Shown here piece by piece: positions 52,778-61,012 of a stretch of 64,000 nt of DNA; within the stretch, counting starts at the first letter, position 1; each line of letters opens with the position of its first letter. The DNA comes from Aureimonas pseudogalii. Its GTDB lineage: Bacteria; Pseudomonadota; Alphaproteobacteria; Rhizobiales; Rhizobiaceae. A model generated the notes under the pieces. That model ran no database searches, had not been told where the DNA came from, and was given only the letters and a program-made list of their open reading frames with translations. Location of the stretch: positions 124,001-188,000 of the forward strand of contig NZ_JACIEK010000007.1 in the NCBI RefSeq assembly GCF_014196835.1. Reading direction: 5' to 3'. The translations under genes and the position numbers were made by a program.

Positions 52778-53758
52778 TCACGGCGCGGCGATGTCGACGA
52801 CGCCCGCCTCGCCGCCCTCGGAGCCGAAGGCCAGGAAGCGGCCCTTGGCGTCCCAGCCGAGGGTCGAGACCGCCGACGTGCCGCCCCGGCGCAGCAGCGC
52901 CTCGCGCGAGTCGCCGAAGCGCACCGCCAGGATCATGCCATCGGCATAGCCGATCGCCACGAGCTCGTCGGTGGGGTGGCAGGCGACGGCCGTCACCATC
53001 GTGTCGCCGCGGGTGCCGAGTTCGAGCGGACCCTTGCCCATCGGTCCGTCGCGCCCCGAGAACGGCCAGAGGATCGCCGCCGGCGCGCCGGAGGTGGCGA
53101 GGAACTTGGCCTTGGCCGACCAGGACCAGTTCTTCACCTTGGCGGGATAGCCGGTCATGCGCATGTGCTTGCCGTCTTCGAGACGCCAGCCGTGTAGCGC
53201 GTTCTCCTGCATCACCGTGACGAGGAAGCGCCCGTCGGGCGAGAAGAAGACGCCGGTATGGGCGCCCTTCCACTCCAGTTCCTGCGGCGCGGCGTCGGTG
53301 CCCGCGAAGAAGAGCGAGGCGCCGTCGTAGCGCGCGGTGGCGAGGCGCAAGCCCTTGGGCGCCAGCGCCACGTCCTCGACGGTGCGCGGATGGGGAAACT
53401 CGCGCACCGCCCCCTTGGCGTCGCGCACGAAGGCGCTGCGCCCGGCCGCGAAGGCCACCGTGCCGTTCGGCCCGCCGGCCACCGACGTCACCCAGCGGCG
53501 GCCGGCGGTGGCGATCTCGGTCATCCTGCCGTCGGCGTGCGTCGCCACCACGCGCCCGTCCTCGCCGCCGCTGAGAAGCTGGCCGGCGAACCCGTCGAGC
53601 CGCGCCGTCAGGAGACCGCCGCGATGGGCGTCGAGCACGCGTTCGCCGCCGGCGGGAAAGCGAATGGTGCCGTCGGCCAGCGCGAAGACCGGCTCGCCCG
53701 CGAGGAAGAGCGCGGCCTCGACATGGCCATCGAAGCTGTAGGGAGCGATGTGCGGCAT
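52778..53758 (-). CDS. WD40 repeat protein
   Basis: A 326-residue cytoplasmic protein made of about seven WD40-like repeats (for example GGLLTARLDGFAGQLLSGGED, GVFFSPDGRFLVTVMQENALHGW, AVACHPTDELVAIGYADGMI, TLGWDAKGRFLAFGSEGGEA), predicted to form one beta-propeller. Its ATG overlaps the stop of the COG0523 GTPase gene by ATGA, so the two products are made together. The pair recurs in Hyphomicrobiales; a propeller partner for a metal GTPase is inferred, not known. Confidence 0.87.
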   Translation of the reverse strand: MPHIAPYSFDGHVEAALFLAGEPVFALADGTIRFPAGGERVLDAHRGGLLTARLDGFAGQLLSGGEDGRVVATHADGRMTEIATAGRRWVTSVAGGPNGTVAFAAGRSAFVRDAKGAVREFPHPRTVEDVALAPKGLRLATARYDGASLFFAGTDAAPQELEWKGAHTGVFFSPDGRFLVTVMQENALHGWRLEDGKHMRMTGYPAKVKNWSWSAKAKFLATSGAPAAILWPFSGRDGPMGKGPLELGTRGDTMVTAVACHPTDELVAIGYADGMILAVRFGDSREALLRRGGTSAVSTLGWDAKGRFLAFGSEGGEAGVVDIAAP

Positions 53759-54909
53759 CAGGCGGCGGTGGTCTCGCGGGTCTTCGCGGCGCAGGCGGCG
53801 AACTCGGCTTCCAGCCGCGCCGCGTCGAGCTCGCGCCCGATGAAGACGAGACGGCTCTCGCGCGCCTCACCCTCGCGCCACGGGCGCTGGTGGTCGCCCT
53901 CGATGATCATGTGGACGCCCTGGATGACGTAGCGGTCGGGATCGCCCTTGAAGGCGATGATGCCCTTGAGGCGCAGGATGTTCGGCCCCTCGGTCTGCGT
54001 CAGGTTCTGGATCCAGGGGAAGAAGCGGTTCTGGTCGAGTTCGCCCCCGCGCAGCGACACCGAGGTCACCGTCACGTCGTGGATCGGGGCGACGGCGCCA
54101 TGGGCGTGGCCGTGATGGTCGTGCCCGTGATCCTCGTGCCCATGATCGTGATGCGCATGGTCGTGATGGGCGTGACCATGGTGGTCGTGATGGTCGTGGC
54201 CGCAGTCGGGGCCGCAGACATGCTCGTCATGGGCGTGCGCGGCCGCTTCCAGGAAGGCGGGATCCTCGTCGAGCACCCGCGTCAGGTCGAAGGCGCCCTG
54301 TTCGAGCACGCGCGAGAGATCGACGCCGGCGCGCGTCGTGCGATGGATCGCGGCATGCGGGTTGATGGCGCGCACCGTCGCCTCGACGGCGGCGAGCTCC
54401 TCCGGAGTCACGAGGTCGCTCTTGTTGATCACCACCACGTCGGCGAAGGCGATCTGGTCTTCCGCCTCGCGCGAATCCTTGAGGCGAAGGCCGAGATGCT
54501 TGGCGTCGACCAGCGCCACCACGGCGTCGAGCTTGGTCTTGGCGCGCACGTCCTCGTCCATGAAGAAGGTCTGCGCCACCGGCACGGGATCGGCGAGGCC
54601 GGTGGTCTCCACGATGATCGCGTCGAAGCGGCCGGGGCGCTTGGTCAGGTTTTCCACCACGCGCACGAGGTCGCCGCGCACGGTGCAGCAGACGCAGCCG
54701 TTGTTCATCTCGTAGATCTCCTCGTCGGTCTCGACGATGAGGTCGTTGTCGATGCCGATCTCGCCGAACTCGTTGACGATCACCGCGTAGCGCTTGCCGT
54801 GGTTGCCGGAGAGGATGCGGTTGAGGAGCGTCGTCTTTCCCGAACCGAGATAGCCGGTGAGGACGGTGACGGGAATCGGCGCGGGCGCGGTGCGGGCGGT
54901 GTCGGACAT
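53758..54909 (-). CDS. COG0523/CobW family GTPase with His-rich metal-binding tract
   Basis: A 383-residue G3E-family metallochaperone. Walker A GYLGSGKT (19-26), NEFGEIGIDNDL, the COG0523 metal motif GCVCC (71-75), ETTGLADP and NKSD (162-165) are intact. A tract at about 225-271 contains over 20 His with Cys232 and Cys236 (CGPDCGHDHH), followed by the CobW C-terminal domain. Family members deliver Zn or other metals under starvation. The ATG at 54909 follows an AGGAGG-like site. Coupled to the WD40 gene. No Zur box was identified by eye. Confidence 0.93.
   Translation of the reverse strand: MSDTARTAPAPIPVTVLTGYLGSGKTTLLNRILSGNHGKRYAVIVNEFGEIGIDNDLIVETDEEIYEMNNGCVCCTVRGDLVRVVENLTKRPGRFDAIIVETTGLADPVPVAQTFFMDEDVRAKTKLDAVVALVDAKHLGLRLKDSREAEDQIAFADVVVINKSDLVTPEELAAVEATVRAINPHAAIHRTTRAGVDLSRVLEQGAFDLTRVLDEDPAFLEAAAHAHDEHVCGPDCGHDHHDHHGHAHHDHAHHDHGHEDHGHDHHGHAHGAVAPIHDVTVTSVSLRGGELDQNRFFPWIQNLTQTEGPNILRLKGIIAFKGDPDRYVIQGVHMIIEGDHQRPWREGEARESRLVFIGRELDAARLEAEFAACAAKTRETTAA
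54097..54237. repeat. Degenerate tandem repeat encoding the His-rich tract
   Basis: Short units with CAT/CAC and GAT/GAC codons (on the minus strand) recur across about 140 nt, encoding alternating His, Asp and Gly. It is prone to length variation between strains. Confidence 0.7.
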
Positions 54910-55002
54910 CGATGGCCTCCTTTGGCTCGGGATGCCCGATATAGGCCTCGCCGCGACGGATTGCACGCGGGGCCTCGTGCCCGCCGCGAATGGCTGGGAC
55001 CG

Positions 55003-55815
55003 TCAGCCCGCCGGCGGCGCGAGGCGCGCAAGATCGAAGCGGGCGACGTCTTCGAGGAACGCCGTGAAGCCCGCCACCTGATGGGCCGCGATCGCCTCGC
55101 CCATGGCGGCATCGGCGAGCCGCGCGTCGCCCACCGTGCCCACGGGATTGAGGTCTTCCGCCAGCCAGCCAAAGCCGAGTCGGCCGTGGGCGCGCAGATG
55201 TCGGTTCTCCGCGGCCAGCGCCGACTGCAGCGAGGGCTGGTCGGCGACACGCTCGCGGAGAACCAGCTCGGGCCGGAAGGCCAGCATCAGCGCCGTCTCC
55301 ACCGCGCCGCCATGGATGCCGATCGCCGCTTCCGCCTCCGGCACGAGCCCCGCCGGCAGGCCGAACCGGCCCCACGAGGCGGTGGCGCAGAGAAGCCCCA
55401 GGCGTCGGCGAAGGTCGAGCGCGGCGAGTTCCATCGCCTGCGTGTTGCCGCCATGCGAGGAAACGATCACGATCCGCCGAAAGCCCGCCCGCGCCAGCCC
55501 CTCGCCGATGCGCAGCAGCGTCTCGACGCCCGTGCGCCAGTCCAGCGACAGCGTGCCGGGAAAGCTCAGGTGCTCGTCGGACGTGCCGAGGCGCTGCACC
55601 GGCAGCACGGTGACGGCGGCGCCGCCGTCCAGCCGCGTGAGAAGCCGCTCCACCATGCCCTCGGCGATCATCGCGTCGGTGCCGAGCGGCAGATGCGCGC
55701 CGTGCTGCTCGGTGGCGGCGATGGGCACCACCGCCACGGCCCGCGCCAGCGCCCCGGGGCTCTCTTGGCGCAGCTCGGCGCTCGTCATCTCCTCGAAGCG
55801 TGGGCGGATCGGCAT
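55003..55815 (-). CDS. Creatininase family amidohydrolase
   Basis: A 270-residue metal-dependent amidohydrolase. The family motifs are VVPIAATEQHGAHLPLGTDA (Glu, His, Asp ligands at about residues 36-47), IVSSHGGNTQAM and IHGGAVETALML. The group includes creatininase, FAPy deformylase and MftE; the substrate here is unknown. It lies upstream of the COG0523 gene on the same strand with a 93-nt gap, and is divergent from the MarR gene. Confidence 0.9.
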   Translation of the reverse strand: MPIRPRFEEMTSAELRQESPGALARAVAVVPIAATEQHGAHLPLGTDAMIAEGMVERLLTRLDGGAAVTVLPVQRLGTSDEHLSFPGTLSLDWRTGVETLLRIGEGLARAGFRRIVIVSSHGGNTQAMELAALDLRRRLGLLCATASWGRFGLPAGLVPEAEAAIGIHGGAVETALMLAFRPELVLRERVADQPSLQSALAAENRHLRAHGRLGFGWLAEDLNPVGTVGDARLADAAMGEAIAAHQVAGFTAFLEDVARFDLARLAPPAG

Positions 55816-55951
55816 GGGCGGGCATCCTGCGTCGCGAACATGGAAAGCGTCTTAACGGCCGGCGGCATCTCGCGAAACCCGCCCACGCGCGGTGGACAGC
55901 GCGGCGGCGCTTCGTCATCCTCGGGCGCGCACACGAGAGGTGACGGGAATC

Positions 55952-56416
55952 ATGGCGGACAAGACGAACAAGCGTCCGATGCTCGCCCAGCTCGCGGTGG
56001 CCTCGCGCGTGGCGCGCACCGCCCTCTCCAGCCGGCTCGCCGCGGAAGGGCTCTATCCCGGCCAGGATTCGCTGCTGCTGCTTCTGGGCGAGCGCGACGG
56101 GCTGGCGCTGCGCGAGGTGGCGCAAGCGCTCGCCGTGCGTCCGCCCACGATCACCAAGACGATCGCCCGCATGACGAAGGAGGGGCTGGTCGAGAAGCGC
56201 GTCTGCACCACCGACGCCCGTCAGAGCTTCGTCCACCTCACCGAGCGCGGCCACGGGGTGCTCGCCACGGTGCGGCAGGCGCGGGACGAGACCGAGCGCA
56301 CGGCGCTGCGCGGGTTGAAGCGCAAGGAGCGCAAGACCCTTCGCAAGCTGCTGGCGCGGGTGGAGCGCAATTTCGGCGGCGCGCCGGACGCCGGCGCCGA
56401 CGACGAGGCACCGTGA
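55952..56416 (+). CDS. MarR family transcriptional regulator
   Basis: A 154-residue winged-helix regulator: LAQLAVASRVARTALSSRLAAEGLYPGQDSLLL dimer helix (two pieces), recognition region ALREVAQALAVRPPTITKTIARM and wing EKRVCTTDARQSFVHLTERG with the conserved D-x-R. A single Cys next to the wing could sense oxidants. It has a basic C-terminal helix. Divergent from the creatininase gene; the effector is unknown. Confidence 0.9.
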   Translation: MADKTNKRPMLAQLAVASRVARTALSSRLAAEGLYPGQDSLLLLLGERDGLALREVAQALAVRPPTITKTIARMTKEGLVEKRVCTTDARQSFVHLTERGHGVLATVRQARDETERTALRGLKRKERKTLRKLLARVERNFGGAPDAGADDEAP

Positions 56417-56480
56417 TGCCGGCGGGCGCGGCGGCGCATCGGCCGCCTCCGGTTGCGTTTGCGGCGCTTCCTCCTTTAAA

Positions 56481-56495
56481 CCCGTGCACGACGGG
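56481..56495. promoter_or_regulatory. Inverted repeat upstream of the LacI gene, possible operator
   Basis: CCCGT-GCACG-ACGGG, 28 nt before the LacI start codon; the small central palindrome GTGCAC fits the symmetric operator style of the family. Placement suits autoregulation, but this is weak evidence. Confidence 0.25.
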
Positions 56496-56523
56496 GTCTT
56501 CGATGGATGCGGAACGGCGATAG

Positions 56524-57546
56524 GTGGCGCAGAAGGTCAAATTATCGACGATCGCCGAGACGCTCGGCCTGTCGACGGCGACCGTCTCGCTCGCGCTGCG
56601 CGACAGCCCGCTCGTCGCCGAGATCACGCGCGAGCGCATCAAGGAAGAGGCGCGGGTCTCCGGCTACATCTACAACCGGCGCGCCGCCAGCCTTCGCACC
56701 TCCAAGTCGGGCATCGTCGGGGTCTGCGTCCACGACATCATGAACCCGTTCTACGGCGAGATCCTGAAATCGGTGGAGAACGAGCTCGACCGTCACCGCC
56801 AGACCTTCGTCCTCTGCAACCATTACGACGAGCTGTCCAAGCAGCGCGCCTTTCTCGAGACGATGCTGCAGCTCGGCGCCGACGGGCTGATCATGTCGCC
56901 GGCCATCGGCACGCCCGCCTCCGACATCCGCCTCGCCGAGGACAACGACCTGCCGGTGACGCTGATCGCGCGTACCGTGGACGGCTCCGGCGTCACGTCG
57001 TTTCGCGGCGACGACACCTACGGCATGTCGCTCGTGGTCGATCATCTCATCGCGGAGGGCCACCGCAAGATCGCGATGATCGGCGGCACCGACCTCACCT
57101 CTACGGGACGCGACCGCGAGCTCGGATACCGGCAGGCGCTGGAGCGCGCCGGCATCGACTATCGGCCGGACTGGCGCATCCAGGGGCCGCGCTCGCGCCA
57201 TTCGGGCTTCGACGCGGCGGCCGAGTTCCTGGCGCTGCCGGACCGGCCCGATGCCGTGGTCTGCTTCTCCGATCTCGTGGCGCTCGGCCTGATGTACGGC
57301 CTGGCGCGCGCCGGCCTGCGGCCGGGCATCGACATCGCCGTCTGCGGCTACGACGACATCGACGAGGCCGCCATCGCCATGCCGCCGCTCACCACCGTCT
57401 CGAACGGCCAGAGCGAGGTCGGCCAGCGCGCCGCCGGGGCCTTGCTGGCCCGGCTCGCGGGCGAGCCGGCGCGCGAGAGCCTCGAACTCATCACCCCGCA
57501 TCTGCGCATTCGCCGCTCCAGCCGCCTCGGCGGCACGGGCGACTGA
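56524..57546 (+). CDS. LacI family transcriptional regulator
   Basis: A 340-residue repressor with GTG start. The DNA-binding region is VKLSTIAETLGLSTATVSLALRDSP (helix-turn-helix plus start of the hinge), followed by a periplasmic-binding-like sugar domain (IVGVCVHDIMNPFYGEIL, then CGYDDIDEAAIAMPPLTTV). The GTG is set by the HTH starting at residue 5. It is followed after 30 nt by a 2-hydroxyacid dehydrogenase gene it probably regulates. Confidence 0.92.
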   Translation: MAQKVKLSTIAETLGLSTATVSLALRDSPLVAEITRERIKEEARVSGYIYNRRAASLRTSKSGIVGVCVHDIMNPFYGEILKSVENELDRHRQTFVLCNHYDELSKQRAFLETMLQLGADGLIMSPAIGTPASDIRLAEDNDLPVTLIARTVDGSGVTSFRGDDTYGMSLVVDHLIAEGHRKIAMIGGTDLTSTGRDRELGYRQALERAGIDYRPDWRIQGPRSRHSGFDAAAEFLALPDRPDAVVCFSDLVALGLMYGLARAGLRPGIDIAVCGYDDIDEAAIAMPPLTTVSNGQSEVGQRAAGALLARLAGEPARESLELITPHLRIRRSSRLGGTGD

Positions 57547-57576
57547 CGCCCCCGCGCCTTTTTTCCGGAGCCTTCC

Positions 57577-58566
57577 ATGACCGACCCGTCCGACGCCCCC
57601 GTTCTCGTCTTCGGCCCCTACAATGCCGACGGCCTCGCCGAACTGAAGGCGCGGTTCGCGCATGTGCATCATCTCAGCGAGAAGAACCTGTCGCTCCTGC
57701 CCGCCGGCGAGCGCGAGACGATCCGCGCCGTCGCGGTGGCCGGCACGTTCGAGAACACCGACATGGCCGATCTCCCGGCGCTGGAGATCGTCGGCCATTT
57801 CGGCGTCGGCTACGACGGGATCGACGCCGCCCACGCAGCCACGCTCGGCGTCGCCGTCACCAACACGCCGGACGTCCTCACCGACGAGGTGGCCGACACC
57901 GCGGTGGCGCTGACGCTGATGACGGTGCGCGAGCTGCACCATGCCGAGGCGCATGCGCGCTCGGGCGACTGGGAGACCAAGGGCCCCTACCCGCTCACCC
58001 GCTTCTCGATGCGCCGCAAGAGCGTCGGCATCATGGGCCTCGGGCGCATCGGCCTCGCCATCGCGCACCGGCTGGAAAGCTTCGGCGTCACCATTCACTA
58101 CCACAACCGCTCGAAGCGCTCGGACGTCGCCTATCCCTATCACGCCACGCTCGCCGATCTCGCCGAGGCGGTGGACATCCTCCTGATCGCCGCGCCCGGC
58201 GGCGCCTCCACCGACCGGGCCGTGGACGCCACTGTTCTACAGCGCCTCGGGCCGGACGGCATCCTCGTCAACATCGGGCGCGGCTCGACGGTGGACGAGG
58301 CTGCGCTGATCGAGGCGCTGCAGTCGGGCGGGATCGCCGCCGCCGGGCTCGACGTCTTCGCCGACGAGCCGCGCATCCCGGCGGAACTGCGGGCCCTGCG
58401 CAACACCGTGCTGCTGCCGCATGTCGCCTCCGCCTCGCGCGACACGCGCATCGCCATGGGCGATCTCGTGGCCGACAACCTGTCGCGCTGGTTCGCGGGC
58501 GAGGACCTCGCGACGCCCGTGCCCGAGAGCGCCGAGGCCGGTCTGGTGCGTCGCGCGAAGGGCTGA
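57577..58566 (+). CDS. D-2-hydroxyacid dehydrogenase (glyoxylate/hydroxypyruvate reductase-like)
   Basis: A 329-residue enzyme. The Rossmann motif is GIMGLGRIGLAIAHRL (about 150-165), followed by HYHNRSKRSD, whose basic residues after the second strand favour NADP(H). Catalytic Arg in VNIGRGSTVDEAAL, Glu in DVFADEPRIP and His in LPHVASAS are present. It reduces 2-keto acids such as glyoxylate or hydroxypyruvate. Its closeness to the LacI gene hints at a sugar-acid pathway. Confidence 0.92.
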   Translation: MTDPSDAPVLVFGPYNADGLAELKARFAHVHHLSEKNLSLLPAGERETIRAVAVAGTFENTDMADLPALEIVGHFGVGYDGIDAAHAATLGVAVTNTPDVLTDEVADTAVALTLMTVRELHHAEAHARSGDWETKGPYPLTRFSMRRKSVGIMGLGRIGLAIAHRLESFGVTIHYHNRSKRSDVAYPYHATLADLAEAVDILLIAAPGGASTDRAVDATVLQRLGPDGILVNIGRGSTVDEAALIEALQSGGIAAAGLDVFADEPRIPAELRALRNTVLLPHVASASRDTRIAMGDLVADNLSRWFAGEDLATPVPESAEAGLVRRAKG

Positions 58567-58654
58567 TCCGCGGAAGCGTTCACGATCGGGCGATCCAGTT
58601 CCGGTTCATGCTGCAATGCGATAAGAACGACTGCTGAAACAGAAGGAGACGGCC

Positions 58655-59770
58655 ATGTCCCCTCCCTCCCGATCGCATCGTCTTCTTCGTCCGCGACTGA
58701 GAGGCCGGCTCGTCGCCAGCCTCTCGCTGACCCTCGCAGCCGCCTCGCCGGCGCTCGGTGGTGTCGCGGAGAATGCCGATCTCACTGCAACACTCGCCTC
58801 GGCGGTCTCATCGCGCCTCGGCGACCGGCTGGAGCGCCTGCGCGACGCCGACCGCAAGGAGGCTTCCGGCGTCGAGCTGACGCTGCGGCTCGGCACCGTG
58901 GAGACCGACGCACCCGTCGATCCCTTTCTCATCGACGACCCCACGCCCGTTCTGCCGCAGATCTACCTGCAGGACGACATCCTGACGCGCGGTGTTCCCT
59001 CGCGCACGATGGAGATCAAGCGCGCGGCGCAGGCGGAGGGGAACCTCGACCTCTGGTGGCTCGGCAGCGTCGACCTCGGCCGGCGCGGCGACGGCATGCT
59101 GGCGCCCGGCCGCTCCGCCGCCGGCCTCTCGGCCGGCTTCGACGTGAAGCCCGAGGCCGACCGCTCCTATGGGCTGGCGCTCGGCTTCGACCAAGGCCTC
59201 GGCGCGGCAGGCTCGGTGGCCGTGCCCAGCCTGGCGGCCTATGGCAGCGTCCACCCGACGACGCATACGTTCGTCGACGCCGTGGCGGGGCTCGCGCGCG
59301 TCGAGACCGCGCTCGATCCGGCCCCCGCCGAACCTGCGCTCGGCCTCTCCGGGCGCACCCTCTCCTTCGGGGCGCTGACCTTCGGCTACGAAGCGCGAAA
59401 GGGCCGATGGCTGCTCTCGCCCTACGGGCGCGCGGAACTCTCCGCGATCGGCCCGTTCTCGGCGCCCACGAGCGTCGCCGTCAGCGCGCGCCGCCTTTCG
59501 GCAGTGGCGGGCCTTCGCGCCGACTACACGCTGCGCACCGAGGGGCTTCTCATCAAGCCCGGGCTGCGCTTCGAGATGCTGCGCGACCTCTCGCGCGTCG
59601 ACGCGGCGAGCGACCGGCTGGCCGCGAGTTCGGCCCGCACCTTCTCCTTCTCGCCGGGCATCCGCGCCGAGCTGACGCCCGACTGGAGCGCGCGGCTCGA
59701 GCATAAGGCACTGTGGGGCGGCGCCGGCGACACGCGCAGCGTGGAACTGCGGATCGACGGCAAGTTCTGA
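58655..59770 (+). CDS. Exported protein with autotransporter-like beta-barrel, no passenger
   Basis: A 371-residue protein with a signal peptide (to about Gly35), a short helical region (about 38-70) and then strands resembling an autotransporter beta-domain: GLSAGFDVKPEADRSYGLAL, LSFGALTFGYEARKGRWLL, VAGLRADYTLRTEGLLIKPG, ending VELRIDGKF with a C-terminal Phe as outer-membrane barrels have. There is no long passenger. AGAAGGAG ends 6 nt before the ATG. The exact role is unknown. Confidence 0.72.
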   Translation: MSPPSRSHRLLRPRLRGRLVASLSLTLAAASPALGGVAENADLTATLASAVSSRLGDRLERLRDADRKEASGVELTLRLGTVETDAPVDPFLIDDPTPVLPQIYLQDDILTRGVPSRTMEIKRAAQAEGNLDLWWLGSVDLGRRGDGMLAPGRSAAGLSAGFDVKPEADRSYGLALGFDQGLGAAGSVAVPSLAAYGSVHPTTHTFVDAVAGLARVETALDPAPAEPALGLSGRTLSFGALTFGYEARKGRWLLSPYGRAELSAIGPFSAPTSVAVSARRLSAVAGLRADYTLRTEGLLIKPGLRFEMLRDLSRVDAASDRLAASSARTFSFSPGIRAELTPDWSARLEHKALWGGAGDTRSVELRIDGKF

Positions 59771-59883
59771 TCGGGCGGCGCACGCGAGCGTGAACGCCCA
59801 AGGCCACCGGCAAAACGCGCGCGTTAACCTTCAGGTAAGATTAACGAGGTCATACTGCCCGCTTGATCGCATGGAGACCTGTC

Positions 59884-60330
59884 ATGAGATTTGCAGCCGT
59901 GGCGCTCGGCGTCGGCTTCGTCGGCACGATCCTCGCCTCCAACATCCAGGGGCCGAACGCGGCCTCCGCCGAAAGCCTCGTCTCGGCAATGCGCCCCTCC
60001 GCCGAGATCACCGGTTCGATCGCGCCGGCCGGCGCCAAGGCGCCGACCACGGCCGTGCGCCTCATCGACCTTCGCAACGGCGCGACCTGCAAAATGGCCG
60101 GCCCGGCCGAGGCCGCGGCCGGCTTCCGCCGCATGCCGATCGGCCCGGACTGCGCGGCCTCGCCGGAGCTCGCCCGCGTCGCCTACTGGAAGACCACCGA
60201 CGACGGCGCGCTGATCATGGCCGACAGCGGCGGCGCCACCGTGCTGCAGTTCATTCCCGGCGACGGCGTCCTGTTCGAGAGCGTCTATCCCTCGAATGCG
60301 CTGATCACCATCGTGCCAGCGCGCAGCTAG
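59884..60330 (+). CDS. Exported AprI/Inh (Omp19)-like protein
   Basis: A 148-residue protein with an N-terminal signal/anchor and a C-terminal domain that follows the pattern of the AprI/Inh protease inhibitor family, including Brucella Omp19: TCKMAGP, GFRRMPIGPDC, LARVAYWKTTDDGALIMADSGG (in parts), then a final strand. Two Cys (about 77 and 99) could form the family disulfide. The lipobox of Omp19 is not seen. Such proteins inhibit secreted proteases. The match is by eye only. Confidence 0.6.
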   Translation: MRFAAVALGVGFVGTILASNIQGPNAASAESLVSAMRPSAEITGSIAPAGAKAPTTAVRLIDLRNGATCKMAGPAEAAAGFRRMPIGPDCAASPELARVAYWKTTDDGALIMADSGGATVLQFIPGDGVLFESVYPSNALITIVPARS

Positions 60331-60340
60331 CGCCGAACCG

Positions 60341-61012
60341 TCAGGGCCGGGTGCGGCAGTCGGCGAGCGATCGGCGTTGTCGCCCGTCCGTGCCGAAATT
60401 GGCCTCCTCCAGCCAACGCTCGAAACCGGCGCGCACCATCGGCCATTCCCCATCGAGAATGGCATACCAAGCGGTGTCGCGGTTGTGGCCCTTCACCACC
60501 ATGTGCTGCCGGAACAGGCCCTCGTAGCGAAAGCCAAGACGCTCGGCCGCGCGCTTGGAAGGCGCGTTGGCGTCGTTGCACTTCCATTCCAGCCGCCGAT
60601 AGCCGAGTTCGTCGAAGAGCCGCCGGAACAGGAGGTAGAAGGCCTCCGTCGCCGCGCGCGTCATCTGCAGGCTCGGCGCGAGGCAGATATGCCCGATCTC
60701 GCCGACGCCGTTGGCGGGGTCGAGCCGCATCAGCGCGGCGACGCCCTCGGCCACCCCCGAGCCGTGCGGCACGATCGCGTGGAACAGCGGGTCGTTGCCG
60801 AGATAGGTCGAATGGCCGAAACGGGCGAAGGCGTCGGGCGTCTCGAACGGCCCGTAGGCGAGATAGTCCCATAGCCGGTCGTTGCCCTCGAAGGCGGCGA
60901 AGAGCTCGCCGAAGCGCGCCTCGTCCACCATCGGCTCGACGCTCACGCCGCGCCCCTCGATCGGCTCGGCGCTCGGCAGGTTGCGGGCGGTCCAGTGCGT
61001 GAGATCGGTCAT
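60341..61012 (-). CDS. GNAT family N-acetyltransferase (RimJ/RimL type)
   Basis: A 223-residue acetyltransferase of the acetyltransf_3 group: HICLAPSLQMTRAATEAFYLL (CoA site), RRLEWKCNDANAPSKRAAER, LGFRYEGLFRQHMVVKGHNRDT. These features match RimJ/RimL-like enzymes often acting on proteins or antibiotics; the substrate is unknown. ATGA overlap (61009-61012) with the upstream esterase gene shows translational coupling. Confidence 0.9.
   Translation of the reverse strand: MTDLTHWTARNLPSAEPIEGRGVSVEPMVDEARFGELFAAFEGNDRLWDYLAYGPFETPDAFARFGHSTYLGNDPLFHAIVPHGSGVAEGVAALMRLDPANGVGEIGHICLAPSLQMTRAATEAFYLLFRRLFDELGYRRLEWKCNDANAPSKRAAERLGFRYEGLFRQHMVVKGHNRDTAWYAILDGEWPMVRAGFERWLEEANFGTDGRQRRSLADCRTRP

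Noticed and set aside
54097-54237. Regular short repeats that could suggest a CRISPR array or microsatellite
   Set aside because: They are codon repeats of a His/Asp/Gly tract inside an intact GTPase gene.
56542-58143. A 533-codon open frame antisense to the LacI and dehydrogenase genes
   Set aside because: It spans two real genes and their gap and has no protein-like pattern.
59824-59844. Two TTAA motifs before the AprI/Inh-like gene
   Set aside because: The spacing is 13 nt, not the 7 nt of a CtrA site.
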